Shown here piece after piece: positions 24,560 through 32,894 of a stretch of DNA of 64,000 nucleotides. The position numbers were made by a program, and so were the translations under genes. How positions within the stretch are numbered: the first letter of the stretch is position 1; each line of letters starts with the position of its first letter. Where the stretch lies: NCBI GenBank assembly GCA_965202795.1, contig OZ241848.1:124001-188000 (forward strand), given 5' to 3'. A model generated the notes under the pieces. That model saw only the letters and a list, made by a program, of their open reading frames with translations, did no database searches and had not been told where the DNA came from. This stretch comes from JACOND01 sp965202795 (lineage in GTDB: Bacteria; Bdellovibrionota; Bdellovibrionia; Bdellovibrionales; UBA1609).

Positions 24560-26830
24560 ATGAATTTTAAATTTTGGTTTCTTCTTTTTCTCTCTGTTTT
24601 TCTGCCTGTGGCGGCTCTGGCCTTTTGGGGCTTTCGCTCTGTGGAGGGTTTTCAGAGGCGCTCTGAGGCTTCCGCATGGAAAAAATCCATAAAATCTGTC
24701 CATGCCGGCTATTTTGAGATTTTAGAGGAAAAAGCCTTATTTCTGAAAAAATCGGCGGAGCAGGCTCTGGCGGAAAAGCAAATCCAGGGGGAAAGCCCCT
24801 TTTATGCCTTGATTCTGAAAGACAGCCGCCGAAAGCCCAAAAAACTCAGCGGGGCGCCGGCGGCAGCCTGGCCCATGGCTTTAGGCCCCCCGCCAAAGAG
24901 CCAGACTTCAGGCAGCTCTCCGGCTGCCGCCGGATCTTCCGGCAAAGGGCCTTCCGCCGCGCCAGCAGCGGCAGCCAGCCAGTCTAACCCCAGCCAGTCT
25001 AACCCCAGCCTGTCTAACCCCAGCCTGTCTAACCCCAGCCTGTCTAACCCCAGCCTGTCTAACCCCAGCCTGTCTAACCCTAACCTGTCTAACCCTAAAG
25101 GGTCGGAAACAATTTACCTGAATTTTGAGGCGGCGCTTTCCGCGCTGCGGCTGTCTGAAAATCCAGCCTTAAAAAAGCCCCTCAAAAAAGCCGGCCGGGC
25201 GGCTGCCAAAACTGGCAAACTAAGCGCCAGATCCGCCGCGCTTCAGAAAAAAGCCCGGAAAAAAGCCCCAGCCGATGGCGGGGGGGCTGAAACAAAATCC
25301 CCGCTTCAGCAGCTGGCGGCGGAAACCCTTTTCCGCCTGGCCAGCGAGATTCATATAGAGCCTGCTGCCTTTGGCCCGGCGGCGCCTTCAAACACAGCAG
25401 CTCCCAAAGATGGCGAAAGCCCTGATTTAACGGTTAAGCGGTTTTATATTTTCCCCTCCTCAAAAACAGCGGCAGCTGTGTTCTCTATGGCCGGATCTCA
25501 AAGCGAAGATCAGGCCGGCGGGGGAAAAACAGCCATAGCTTTCCTAAAGGACAAAAGCTTTTTTGCCTTGTCCAGGGGCTTGTCCAGGGGCAGCAGCCAT
25601 GACCGCCAGCCGCTTTCAATGCCCCATCCAGCAGGAAAGCGCCTGAAACAGCTCTCAGCCGCGGAGGCCGGACAGGCCGCGGCGGCCCTGGCGGGCGGCC
25701 CAAAGCGGAGGAAAGGCAAAAAAGCCGGAGAGGCTTTTCTTATCAACAAATGGGGCCAGCTTGTCTTTCACACCAATCCGCGCCGCGCCCACGAGGCCAT
25801 GCCGCTAAAATCCTCTCTTTTAAAATCCATAAAAGCCAGAAAGGGGGAGGGATCATGGTTTCTGAAAATTAAAAAAAAGGACGGCAAAAGAGAGCTGTTT
25901 TATATAAAAAAGTGGCCGGGGCGGGAGAGTTTTTTGGCCGCAAAGCAGAGCCGCGGGCCTTTTGTTTTTCAGGGCAGCCGCTGGCTTCTTGAATGGGGGG
26001 GGGCGCATGGGCTGGCCGCCCTGCTGATTTTTTTAATGGCGTCTTTGACCGCCCGCCCTCTGGCCGGCGCTTACAGCTATATGAAGTCCGCCTTCATCCA
26101 TATCGGAAAAACCGGCCGGCTTCCGCCTTTTCAGGAAAAGAGCAAAAACCCTTTTCTCTCCTTTTACGGAAACTGGCGGATTTTGGTCAGCCAGTGGCTT
26201 TCAGACAGAAAAAAAAGCTCCGCGGCGGAGCCTTCAAAGCCGGCGGAGGCTGATGAAACCGCCTCTTTCCAAAGCCTCGCAAGGGGCCTGGCTGAAAAGC
26301 TTAAGCCCAAGTATCCAGGGCTGGAGATGAAAGAGAGCTTTCGCTCAGATGTCCGGCTCTGGGGGTTTGAGCATTCCATGAAAATGATTTTGCGGGAGCT
26401 TTTTCTCAACGCCATTGAGGCCATGGGAGGCTCGCAAAGCCAAAAAATCACTGTTTCCAGCCGGGTTGAGTCTGATCAGTTTGTTTTTTCTGTCAGGGAT
26501 TGCGGGCCGGGCGCGGCAAAAGAGGAGTGGGGAAAAATGCTTCAGCTGTATCATTCCACAAAGTCCCAGCTTGGCGCGGGCCTGAATGTGGCGGATGCTC
26601 TTGTTCGGGCGCAGGATGGCCGGCTCCGCTTCTCCTCTCCAGCGGGGGGCGGCCTTGAGGTTCAGGTTTTTCTTCCCATGAAGTGTTTTTTGAAGCGGAC
26701 CGCTTTGGAATCAGCCTTAAAGGAGCCATCCTTAAAGTCCGCCTCATTTGCCGCCTCCAGCCAGCCCGATGATGGCGGCGGCCTAAAAAAAAGAGACTCC
26801 GCCCCCGCGCCGGAGGCCCCCTCATCATAA
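24560..26830 (+). CDS. Membrane histidine-kinase-like ATPase lacking a recognisable phospho-acceptor domain
   Basis: 756 residues. A TM helix spans about 4-24, with a large extracytoplasmic region to ~470 and a second TM near 478-497. The C-terminal HATPase_c domain has an N box (LRELFLNAIEAM), a G1 box (VRDCGPG) and a G2-like GAGLNVADALVRAQDG. No HisKA/DHp H-E-x-N segment is seen before it, so autophosphorylation is doubtful. The sensor region carries eight five-residue repeats (S-L-S-N-P type, residues 140-179), a Lys/Ala-rich stretch and other low-complexity segments. A tail of about 50 residues after the ATPase domain is also low complexity. A consensus Shine-Dalgarno fixes the start. No response regulator gene is adjacent. 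Confidence 0.75.
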   Translation: MNFKFWFLLFLSVFLPVAALAFWGFRSVEGFQRRSEASAWKKSIKSVHAGYFEILEEKALFLKKSAEQALAEKQIQGESPFYALILKDSRRKPKKLSGAPAAAWPMALGPPPKSQTSGSSPAAAGSSGKGPSAAPAAAASQSNPSQSNPSLSNPSLSNPSLSNPSLSNPSLSNPNLSNPKGSETIYLNFEAALSALRLSENPALKKPLKKAGRAAAKTGKLSARSAALQKKARKKAPADGGGAETKSPLQQLAAETLFRLASEIHIEPAAFGPAAPSNTAAPKDGESPDLTVKRFYIFPSSKTAAAVFSMAGSQSEDQAGGGKTAIAFLKDKSFFALSRGLSRGSSHDRQPLSMPHPAGKRLKQLSAAEAGQAAAALAGGPKRRKGKKAGEAFLINKWGQLVFHTNPRRAHEAMPLKSSLLKSIKARKGEGSWFLKIKKKDGKRELFYIKKWPGRESFLAAKQSRGPFVFQGSRWLLEWGGAHGLAALLIFLMASLTARPLAGAYSYMKSAFIHIGKTGRLPPFQEKSKNPFLSFYGNWRILVSQWLSDRKKSSAAEPSKPAEADETASFQSLARGLAEKLKPKYPGLEMKESFRSDVRLWGFEHSMKMILRELFLNAIEAMGGSQSQKITVSSRVESDQFVFSVRDCGPGAAKEEWGKMLQLYHSTKSQLGAGLNVADALVRAQDGRLRFSSPAGGGLEVQVFLPMKCFLKRTALESALKEPSLKSASFAASSQPDDGGGLKKRDSAPAPEAPSS
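24976..25095 (+). repeat. 15-bp tandem repeat, eight units, within the kinase-like gene
   Basis: Eight contiguous 15-bp units ending in TCTAACCC. The first two have CCAG where the next five have CCTG, and the last begins with TA. Because 15 is a multiple of 3 the frame is kept. It encodes S-Q-S-N-P twice, S-L-S-N-P five times and N-L-S-N-P once. Near identity of units suggests recent slippage or unequal exchange; copy number probably varies between strains. Confidence 0.97.
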
Positions 26831-26914
26831 ACAACAGGATTGAAAGAGAGCGTCTGGGGGAAAAAGCCGAAAATTTTAGATCAGGCCGGCATAATAAAAA
26901 AGAAAGGAGGGAAA

Positions 26915-27328
26915 ATGGGAAGCGTATATACAATGCTCGTTAAAATAGGCAGCCAGCTTTTTAAAGTCTTGAACTGCCAGAAAGCAGCCTCTGTTAAAGA
27001 AGGCTTTGGCGAATTGCATGAAGCCGGCATAAAGGAGCTGTTTAAGCCTCTGGCTTTTGAAGACTGCAGCGAGGAGTTTATTCAGATCATTGAATTAGAT
27101 GCAAAGACCTTTGTCTCCGGCCTTTTTGACCTGCCGGACGGACAGGAGAGAGGAATAAAATTTAAAACCAGCAGCGGCCAGGAGTATACGGCGCTTTTTC
27201 AGATGGTCAGATCTTCTGAGATATTTGGGTTTCTTTTGCTGCCCATAAGCGATGATGAGTTTCGCAAGCTGGACAAAACCGCCATTAGAAAGCGCTATAT
27301 AATGGGATATTCTCCTGATCATGATTAA
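26915..27328 (+). CDS. Hypothetical 137-residue protein
   Basis: The start is fixed by a perfect Shine-Dalgarno (AGGAGG, 26905-26910) five bases before the ATG at 26915. There is no signal peptide or TM helix. The sequence is a mixed alpha/beta soluble protein with FIQIIELDAKTFVSGLFDL and a segment EYTALFQMVRSSEIFGFLLLPI. I do not recognise the family. It lies 26 bp before alr and is likely in the same transcript. Its codon use looks less GC-biased than its neighbours. Confidence 0.75.
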   Translation: MGSVYTMLVKIGSQLFKVLNCQKAASVKEGFGELHEAGIKELFKPLAFEDCSEEFIQIIELDAKTFVSGLFDLPDGQERGIKFKTSSGQEYTALFQMVRSSEIFGFLLLPISDDEFRKLDKTAIRKRYIMGYSPDHD

Positions 27329-27354
27329 GGCCTGAAAAAAATGAAGGCCATCTT

Positions 27355-28596
27355 ATGATTATGGCTCCGCCAGCAAGGGAAGCTGCCTCTGCCCGCGCGG
27401 TCCTGGAGCTGGATCTGGGAAAGCTGAAAAAAAACTGCGCGGCCCTTCGGCGGCTCGCGCCCGAAGGCGCTTTTTTTTGCCCCATGGCAAAAGCCGGCGG
27501 CTATGGCCATGGCGCGGCTCCCGTGGTCCAGGCCCTAACTGAAGAGGGGGTCAGGCAGGCCGGGGTCGCCACCGTCTCTGAGGCCTGGCAAATCAGGAAC
27601 GGCCGCGAGGCCGGCCCAGCAAACAGGCGCGGCCGCGAGCCCGGCCCTGATTCATTGGACATTCTGGTTTTCGGGCCTGTCTTAAACAAAGAGGATCTGT
27701 CCTGGGGGATGGAAAACCATCTGGTTTTTGTTCTGGGCAGCTGGATTGAGCTGGAGGCCCTGGCAAAAGAGGCCCGGACTCGGGGGCGGCTGGGGCGCGC
27801 GCACCTTAAGTTTGACACAGGGTTTTCCCGCCTGGGCTTTGAGCTGTCTGAAGCGGAAAAGCTAAAAGCTTTCCTGAGCAAAAACCCTCAAATCCGTCTG
27901 GAAGGCCTGGCCTCTCAGCTGATTGAGGGCAGCGAGGCTGGAATTGAGAAAAGCCCCTCGCGGCGGCAGCTGGAGCGCTTTCTGGCTTTAAAGGGGATTT
28001 TTCCATCTCTTCCCTTTCATGCCCTCAACACTGCGGGGCTGATATCAGCCTGGAGTCACAATATGAGCTGCGATACAGGCTCGCGGCCGGGCATTGGGCT
28101 TTATGGCCTCAAGCCGGCGGCGGCTTTTGCCAGCCAGAGGGCCAAAAAAAAAGCGGCCGGGCTGCGCCTTGAGCCGGCCTCCCGCTTAAAAAGCTTTGTC
28201 GCGGCTGTCCGCCGGCTGAAAAAGGGCGGCAGGGTTTCCTATTCCGGGGAATGGACAGCCCCCCGCCCCTCAGTCATCATCGCTGTCTCCATAGGCTATG
28301 GAGATGGGTTTTTGCGGGCCGCCGGGCAAGGCGGAAAGGGGGGGGGCCGGCAGATCTTGTTCCGCGGGCGGAGAGTTCCCATTGCGGGCAGAGTTTGCAT
28401 GGACTTTTTTATGGCTGATGTCACAGAATGTCTGAAGGGCGGCCAGCCGCTGCCGCGCCCCGGCGAAGAGGCGGTGATTTTTGGCCGGCAGGGCCAGGCC
28501 TTTTTGTCTGTGGAGGAGCAGTCCGAATGGGCGGGAACCATCCCCTACGAAATGTTTGTCCGCCTGGGAGACAGGGTCCAAAGAGCATATTTATAA
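27355..28596 (+). CDS. alr: Alanine racemase with an in-frame palindromic-repeat insertion
   Basis: 413 residues, about 40 longer than usual. This PLP enzyme converts L- to D-alanine for peptidoglycan. The PLP lysine lies in MAKAGGYGHG (Lys46), the RPGIGLYGLKP segment is present, and the second-domain catalytic tyrosine region reads VSYSGEWTA. CMDFFMADVT and GTIPYEM are also conserved. Residues 81-98 (N-G-R-E-A-G-P-A-N then R-R-G-R-E-P-G-P) are encoded by a dispersed palindromic repeat. They interrupt the loop between the helix ending AWQIR and the strand DILVFGPV, where other alanine racemases have only a short turn. The frame remains intact, so the enzyme may still work. It is followed after 16 bp by purH. 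Confidence 0.95.
   Translation: MIMAPPAREAASARAVLELDLGKLKKNCAALRRLAPEGAFFCPMAKAGGYGHGAAPVVQALTEEGVRQAGVATVSEAWQIRNGREAGPANRRGREPGPDSLDILVFGPVLNKEDLSWGMENHLVFVLGSWIELEALAKEARTRGRLGRAHLKFDTGFSRLGFELSEAEKLKAFLSKNPQIRLEGLASQLIEGSEAGIEKSPSRRQLERFLALKGIFPSLPFHALNTAGLISAWSHNMSCDTGSRPGIGLYGLKPAAAFASQRAKKKAAGLRLEPASRLKSFVAAVRRLKKGGRVSYSGEWTAPRPSVIIAVSIGYGDGFLRAAGQGGKGGGRQILFRGRRVPIAGRVCMDFFMADVTECLKGGQPLPRPGEEAVIFGRQGQAFLSVEEQSEWAGTIPYEMFVRLGDRVQRAYL
27596..27647 (+). repeat. Dispersed palindromic repeat (about 1.6 copies) inserted in alr
   Basis: Core GGAACGGCC, 3 nt, AGGCCGGCCCA, 2 nt, AAACAGG (27596-27626), followed at once by a second partial copy GCGCGGCC, 3 nt, AGCCCGGCCC. The total insertion keeps the reading frame. 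It coincides with an extra loop relative to the normal alanine racemase layout. Confidence 0.85.
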
Positions 28597-28612
28597 AAGG
28601 ATTGGATTTTGC

Positions 28613-30187
28613 ATGAAAGCCGCAGCATACAAAAACGCTTTGGTCAGCGTCTCGGACAAAACCGGCCTGACGGATTTTTTAAGGCCTCTGGCGGAAAAAG
28701 GCATGAGGATCGTCTCCACCGGAGGAACAGCCCGTTTTTTGCGAAAAGAGGGGCTGGCTGTCACCGCTCTTGAGGAGCAGACCGGCTTTCCTGAAATGTT
28801 TTCCGGCCGGGTGAAAAGCCTGCATCCCCGCATCTATATGCCTGTTTTGGCCCGCGGCTGGGAGCCTTCCGACCTGAAGGCGCTGAAAACCCTCGGCCTT
28901 CAGCCTTTTGATCTGGTGGCCTGCAATTTTTATCCCTTTGAAGAGCATAAAAACAGCGCGGACGATAAAAATCTAACTGAGTGGATTGATGTCGGGGGGC
29001 CATCTTTGCTGCGGGCCGCGGCCAAAAATTTTTTTTCAGTGACAGCGCTCTGCTCCCCGGAGGACTATAAAAAGGCGCTGGCCGGCTCATCCCTGAAATG
29101 GAGAAAAAAGCTGGCGGCAAAGGCTTTCCGCCGCCTGTCCCAGTATGACGGGATGATTGCTGAAAGCCTGTCGCCGGACGCGGGGCTGGCCAGCCGAAAG
29201 GCCTGCGGGCCGCATGCTGAATCCTCAAACAAACAGCCGGAGCCTTTTGTTTTAAAAGGAGAGCTGATTCAAGAGCTTCGCTATGGGGAAAACCCCGGCC
29301 AAAAAGCCTTTTGGAGCCGGCTGGAGGGAGCCGGCTGGGGGCTTCATCAGGCCAAAATGCTTCAGGGCGGGCGGCTGTCATTTAACAATCTTTTGGATTT
29401 TTCCGGCGCGGTTTCCGCCCTGGTGGAGTTTGAGGATCCCTGCTGTGTCGCTGTCAAGCACAACAGCCCCTGCGGCGCGGCCTGCGCAAAAAGCGCCGCC
29501 GGCGCTGTGGCCAAGGCCCTGGCCGCCGACCCTCTCAGCGCTTTTGGCGGGGTTTTGGCTGTCAACCGCCCTGTGGGCGCGGCGGCGGCGGAAGCCATGC
29601 GGCCTGTTTTTTTAGAGGGCGTTATAGCCCCTGATTTTTCCCGGCAGGCCCTGCAAACCCTAAGCCGGAAAAAAAAGCTGCGAGTCTTAAGATGGCCGAA
29701 TCTGATGAAAGCCCCCCCCGCTCAGCTCTTCCGGCAGATTTTGGGCGGGGTTTTGACTCAAGAGGAGGCCCGGCCGGCCGGCAAATGGAGCGAAAAATGG
29801 AAAATCATTGGCTCTCCCCCTTCTGAAAAAACAAAAAAAGACCTGCTTTTTTCATGGAAAATCTGCGCGCGCCTGAACAGCAACGCCATCGCCATCGCCA
29901 AAGACAGCCAGACTTTGGGCCTGGGCCGGGGGCAGGCCAGCCGCGCGGGGGCTGTCAAATCAGCTCTCGCCAGCCGTGACCAGTTTCATCCGGGCCAGAC
30001 AGAGGGATTGGTTTTGGCCAGCGAGGCGTTTTTCCCTTTTCCTGATTCTGTGGAAATCGCCGCCAAAGGAGGGATAAAATGGCTGATACAGCCGGGAGGC
30101 TCTATAAGAGACCAAGAGGTCATCAAAAAAGCCAGGGCTTTGGGCCTGAATATGGTTCTGACAGGCCAAAGGCATTTTAAGCATTAG
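28613..30187 (+). CDS. purH: Bifunctional AICAR transformylase/IMP cyclohydrolase
   Basis: 524 residues from the ATG at 28613, which has an AAAGGA Shine-Dalgarno and matches the family's usual N-terminus (NALVSVSDKTGL). It carries the last two steps of IMP synthesis. The N-terminal MGS-like cyclohydrolase domain has VSTGGTARFLRKEG, GRVKSLHPRIYMPVLAR and DLVACNFYPF. The C-terminal transformylase has LRYGENPGQKAFW, the catalytic Lys-His pair in AVKHNSPCG, LSAFGGVLAVN and SEAFFPFPDSVE. It is co-directional with alr. Two repeat copies follow its stop codon. Confidence 0.97.
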   Translation: MKAAAYKNALVSVSDKTGLTDFLRPLAEKGMRIVSTGGTARFLRKEGLAVTALEEQTGFPEMFSGRVKSLHPRIYMPVLARGWEPSDLKALKTLGLQPFDLVACNFYPFEEHKNSADDKNLTEWIDVGGPSLLRAAAKNFFSVTALCSPEDYKKALAGSSLKWRKKLAAKAFRRLSQYDGMIAESLSPDAGLASRKACGPHAESSNKQPEPFVLKGELIQELRYGENPGQKAFWSRLEGAGWGLHQAKMLQGGRLSFNNLLDFSGAVSALVEFEDPCCVAVKHNSPCGAACAKSAAGAVAKALAADPLSAFGGVLAVNRPVGAAAAEAMRPVFLEGVIAPDFSRQALQTLSRKKKLRVLRWPNLMKAPPAQLFRQILGGVLTQEEARPAGKWSEKWKIIGSPPSEKTKKDLLFSWKICARLNSNAIAIAKDSQTLGLGRGQASRAGAVKSALASRDQFHPGQTEGLVLASEAFFPFPDSVEIAAKGGIKWLIQPGGSIRDQEVIKKARALGLNMVLTGQRHFKH

Positions 30188-30198
30188 CGGCGGCAGCT

Positions 30199-30290
30199 GT
30201 TTGCTGGGACGGCTGGCGGCCGCTCCCGCAGCCTGTTTATCGGGCCGGCCGGGCGGCCGTTCTGCGGAGCGGCAGGCCTGTCCAGAGAGG
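30199..30290 (-). repeat. Two tandem dispersed palindromic repeats after purH
   Basis: Copy one (30199-30232) and copy two (30234-30290) are in reverse orientation. Each begins TGTTT, then GGGACGG or GGGCCGG, a short spacer, and GCGGCCG followed by TCCC or TTCT. The second copy continues through GGAGCGGCAGGCCTGTCC to AGAGG, giving the long form also seen at 34.1 and 43.6 kb. Confidence 0.8.
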
Positions 30291-30334
30291 CAGCCAGGCA
30301 GCTGCTTGAATGCTGAGGGCGGGGGGGGGTTGGG

Positions 30335-30363
30335 AAGACAAAAAAAACTTTCTGTTTTATAAT
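30335..30363 (+). promoter_or_regulatory. Possible promoter of the GYF/TPR gene
   Basis: AAGACA at 30335-30340 and TATAAT at 30358-30363 with a 17-bp spacer, in a short AT-rich stretch about 60 bp before the start codon. Confidence 0.45.
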
Positions 30364-30425
30364 CAAAAAAAAGCGGCAGAGGCAAAAAGAGAAAGCTCGG
30401 CGCCTGCATAAATTTGCGGGGTTTT

Positions 30426-32249
30426 ATGTCTGAAGAAAAAACAAAACCGGAAAAGCTGTATCTTGTTAAATCAGCCAGCCAGCTTCTTGGGCCTTATTCG
30501 GAAGCAGAGGTCAAGAATCTTGTCAAAGAGGCGGCGCTTGACACAAGCGATGAGGCGGCGGCGCCCGGATCTTATTGGCTGCCCCTTGAAAATCATCCTG
30601 TTTTTAAAGACTTTATGAAATCTGTGGACATTCCCTCCCGCCTGGCCCAGCTTTTGACAAATGTCAGCGGCAAAAAGCTTATGACCATATCAAAAACCTT
30701 CAAAAGCTTTGGAGGAAAAACAGAAACAGTCACCGATCCGCAAACTGAAGAGGCTCCTCCCTCTGAGAGCGATTTGTCCAGAGCCGAGGACATTGAGTTT
30801 GAAATCGCCGGCGGAAAAGCCGGCGCCGCGGAAAGCCCTCCGCCTCTTGACTCCAAATACAAGCCTGTGATCTCTGAAGAGCGGGAGCGCGCCGCAGAGG
30901 CCCGCCGCAAAACCGCTAAAACCATAAGGTTTTTTTGGCGCCTGACCGCCGCCCTGGCCATGGGGCTGGGCGCCTATATTGTGTTTTCGCTGTTTGTCAG
31001 CCCTGTTTTGCGGAAGAATCCGGCGCAGAGCGCTCAAAATGCCAGAGCTGCCGGCCTGGCCTTTTACAAAGCGGGAAGCTATGACAGAGCCTTCCCGCAT
31101 TTTGAAAAGGCCCTGAAGGCGAATGTTTTGCAGACAGAGGAAAAAATCCTGCTGGCCGGGCTTTTGGCCCAAAGAGGCGACGGCGCGCGGGCGGAGGCCC
31201 TTGCGCTTGAAATCTCCGGGGAGCTTTCTCAAAAAGGCCGCGCCGGCGATCCGCGGCTGGATTTGGCAAGAGGCCTGACAGCCCTCAGGGAAAAAGATTT
31301 TTCCCTGGCTGAATCCGCCTTCAAAAAAGCTTTGGCGCATGATGAGGGGCCGGCGTTTTTGGAAAGCTCAAAAATCAGCCTGATCAATCTCGCTTTGCTG
31401 AAGTGGGCGCTCAAGGATCACAAAAGCTCATTAAAATTTTTGAGCCGCCTGACAGAAAAGGGTTTTGAAAGAGGGGTCAGCTTTTATCTGAAAGCTTTAA
31501 ATCTTGCGGAAATGCAGGCCCCGGCGGAGGAGGTCAAAAAAGCCATTATGGACGCTATTGAAATCACGCCGGAGAATCATCAGGAGCTGCATGCCCTTTC
31601 CGCTTATCTGCATGCTCAAAAACAGGAGGCCGCCGAAACTGAGCGGGCCATATTCAAGTCCCTGAATCAGGACCCTTTTTTTTCCGAAGACTGCAAATAC
31701 AGCCCTTTTTTAGCCCTTGGGCTTTTGAGCTGGGAGCGCCTGCTGCCCTTTTGCGAGGCGGTTTTTCGGTCCAGCCCCAAAAAAGCTGTGTTTAACAGCT
31801 TTTTTGGATTTTGCCTTTTAAGGGCCGGGAAGCCTCATGAAAGCTTCCCTCATATTGAAAGGGCGAAAAACCAGGCGCCGGACGATCCCCTAATCCTTTC
31901 GGTTTATGCTTACAGCCTGATGTCTGAAGGCGCGCTTTCAAGGGCGGAGGCCGCGCTGCAGCTGGCCATGGAGGAAACCCGCAAAAAAAAGGCGGCCATT
32001 CCCCGCATTTTAGCAGCCCGCCTGTTTGAGAGAGAGGGCAGCTGGGTCATGGCCAAAAGCGCCTGGAGCGAAATTCTCCAGTCCGACCCCTATCATCTGT
32101 CCGCGCTGGCGGGAATGGCCGCGGCAGGCTCTCATCTTAAAGACGGGGAGGCTGTAAGAAAATACAGAGACCGCGGCCTGGGAAGATACCCCTTTCATGT
32201 CAGGCTGCTCTCTCTGCAGCCTGAAGCTCTTCAATATGCGGGCAAATAA
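30426..32249 (+). CDS. GYF_2-like and TPR-repeat membrane protein
   Basis: 607 residues from the ATG at 30426. The N-terminus (residues 8-60; YLVKSASQLLGPYSEAEVKNLV, ending YWLPLENHPVF) resembles GYF_2/DUF4339 domains, which occur next to membrane helices in many bacterial proteins. A charged linker leads to one TM helix at about 168-190. About 400 residues of tetratricopeptide-like helical repeats follow (AFPHFEKALKANV, AESAFKKALAHDEG, SHIERAKNQAPDDP and others). The TPR part would be on the periplasmic side if the N-terminus is cytoplasmic. Such proteins usually scaffold complexes; no specific partner is evident. Confidence 0.75.
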   Translation: MSEEKTKPEKLYLVKSASQLLGPYSEAEVKNLVKEAALDTSDEAAAPGSYWLPLENHPVFKDFMKSVDIPSRLAQLLTNVSGKKLMTISKTFKSFGGKTETVTDPQTEEAPPSESDLSRAEDIEFEIAGGKAGAAESPPPLDSKYKPVISEERERAAEARRKTAKTIRFFWRLTAALAMGLGAYIVFSLFVSPVLRKNPAQSAQNARAAGLAFYKAGSYDRAFPHFEKALKANVLQTEEKILLAGLLAQRGDGARAEALALEISGELSQKGRAGDPRLDLARGLTALREKDFSLAESAFKKALAHDEGPAFLESSKISLINLALLKWALKDHKSSLKFLSRLTEKGFERGVSFYLKALNLAEMQAPAEEVKKAIMDAIEITPENHQELHALSAYLHAQKQEAAETERAIFKSLNQDPFFSEDCKYSPFLALGLLSWERLLPFCEAVFRSSPKKAVFNSFFGFCLLRAGKPHESFPHIERAKNQAPDDPLILSVYAYSLMSEGALSRAEAALQLAMEETRKKKAAIPRILAARLFEREGSWVMAKSAWSEILQSDPYHLSALAGMAAAGSHLKDGEAVRKYRDRGLGRYPFHVRLLSLQPEALQYAGK

Positions 32250-32320
32250 GAAAATCCGCAGGCGCGGGGGCGGGGGCGGGGGCTGGCCCCGGCGGCGCGG
32301 CAGCTGAAAAAGAGGGGGGC

Positions 32321-32890
32321 ATGGCAGGCATGGCAAAAAAATGGGAAACCCTTAAAAGCGAGCGGGTGTTTTCGGCGCCTTTTTTCTCTTTAAAGCGGGA
32401 AACCTGCCGCCTGAGAAGCGGCCGGATTATGCCCTCTTACTATGTTATGGATTTTTCCCACTGGGTTCAGGTGATTCCGCTGACCGCTGAAAAAAAGGTC
32501 CTTATGCTCAGGCAATACCGCCATTCCCTTAAAGAGTGGTTTTGGGAGTTTCCCGGAGGGGCCGTAGATCCAAAAGACAGGGGGCCGCTGGAGGCTTGCC
32601 AGAGAGAGCTTTTGGAGGAAACCGGATTTCAGTCTGAAAAGTGGCGAAAGATCCTGAGCCTGCGCCCCAACCCGGCCATTCAAAGCAACGCGCTGCATGT
32701 TTATATAGCCTTTGGCTGCCGGCAAAAGCAGCTGCCCAGCCCAGAGCCTTTTGAGGATATGGAATGCCGCCAGCTGCCGCTGGCTGAATGGGAGGATTTA
32801 ATCAAAAGGGGGGAAATAACCCATGCGCTGATGTCAGCCTCTCTGCATGCGGCCATCCCCCTGGTCAGAAAAGAGCTGCGGCAACAGTAA
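32321..32890 (+). CDS. Nudix hydrolase (ADP-ribose pyrophosphatase-like)
   Basis: 189 residues. The Nudix box is recognisable as FPGGAVDPKDRG, then EACQRELLEETGF, with the metal-binding RELLEE core intact. The loop before it is one residue longer than the usual GX5EX7 spacing, and the first glutamate is not conserved. Upstream QYRHSLKEWFWEFPGG is characteristic of the ADP-ribose/NUDT5-like subgroup, which hydrolyses nucleoside diphosphate sugars. The ATG at 32321 follows a G-rich Shine-Dalgarno. It converges with the LspA gene, leaving only 4 bp between stops. Confidence 0.9.
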   Translation: MAGMAKKWETLKSERVFSAPFFSLKRETCRLRSGRIMPSYYVMDFSHWVQVIPLTAEKKVLMLRQYRHSLKEWFWEFPGGAVDPKDRGPLEACQRELLEETGFQSEKWRKILSLRPNPAIQSNALHVYIAFGCRQKQLPSPEPFEDMECRQLPLAEWEDLIKRGEITHALMSASLHAAIPLVRKELRQQ

Positions 32891-32894
32891 AAAG

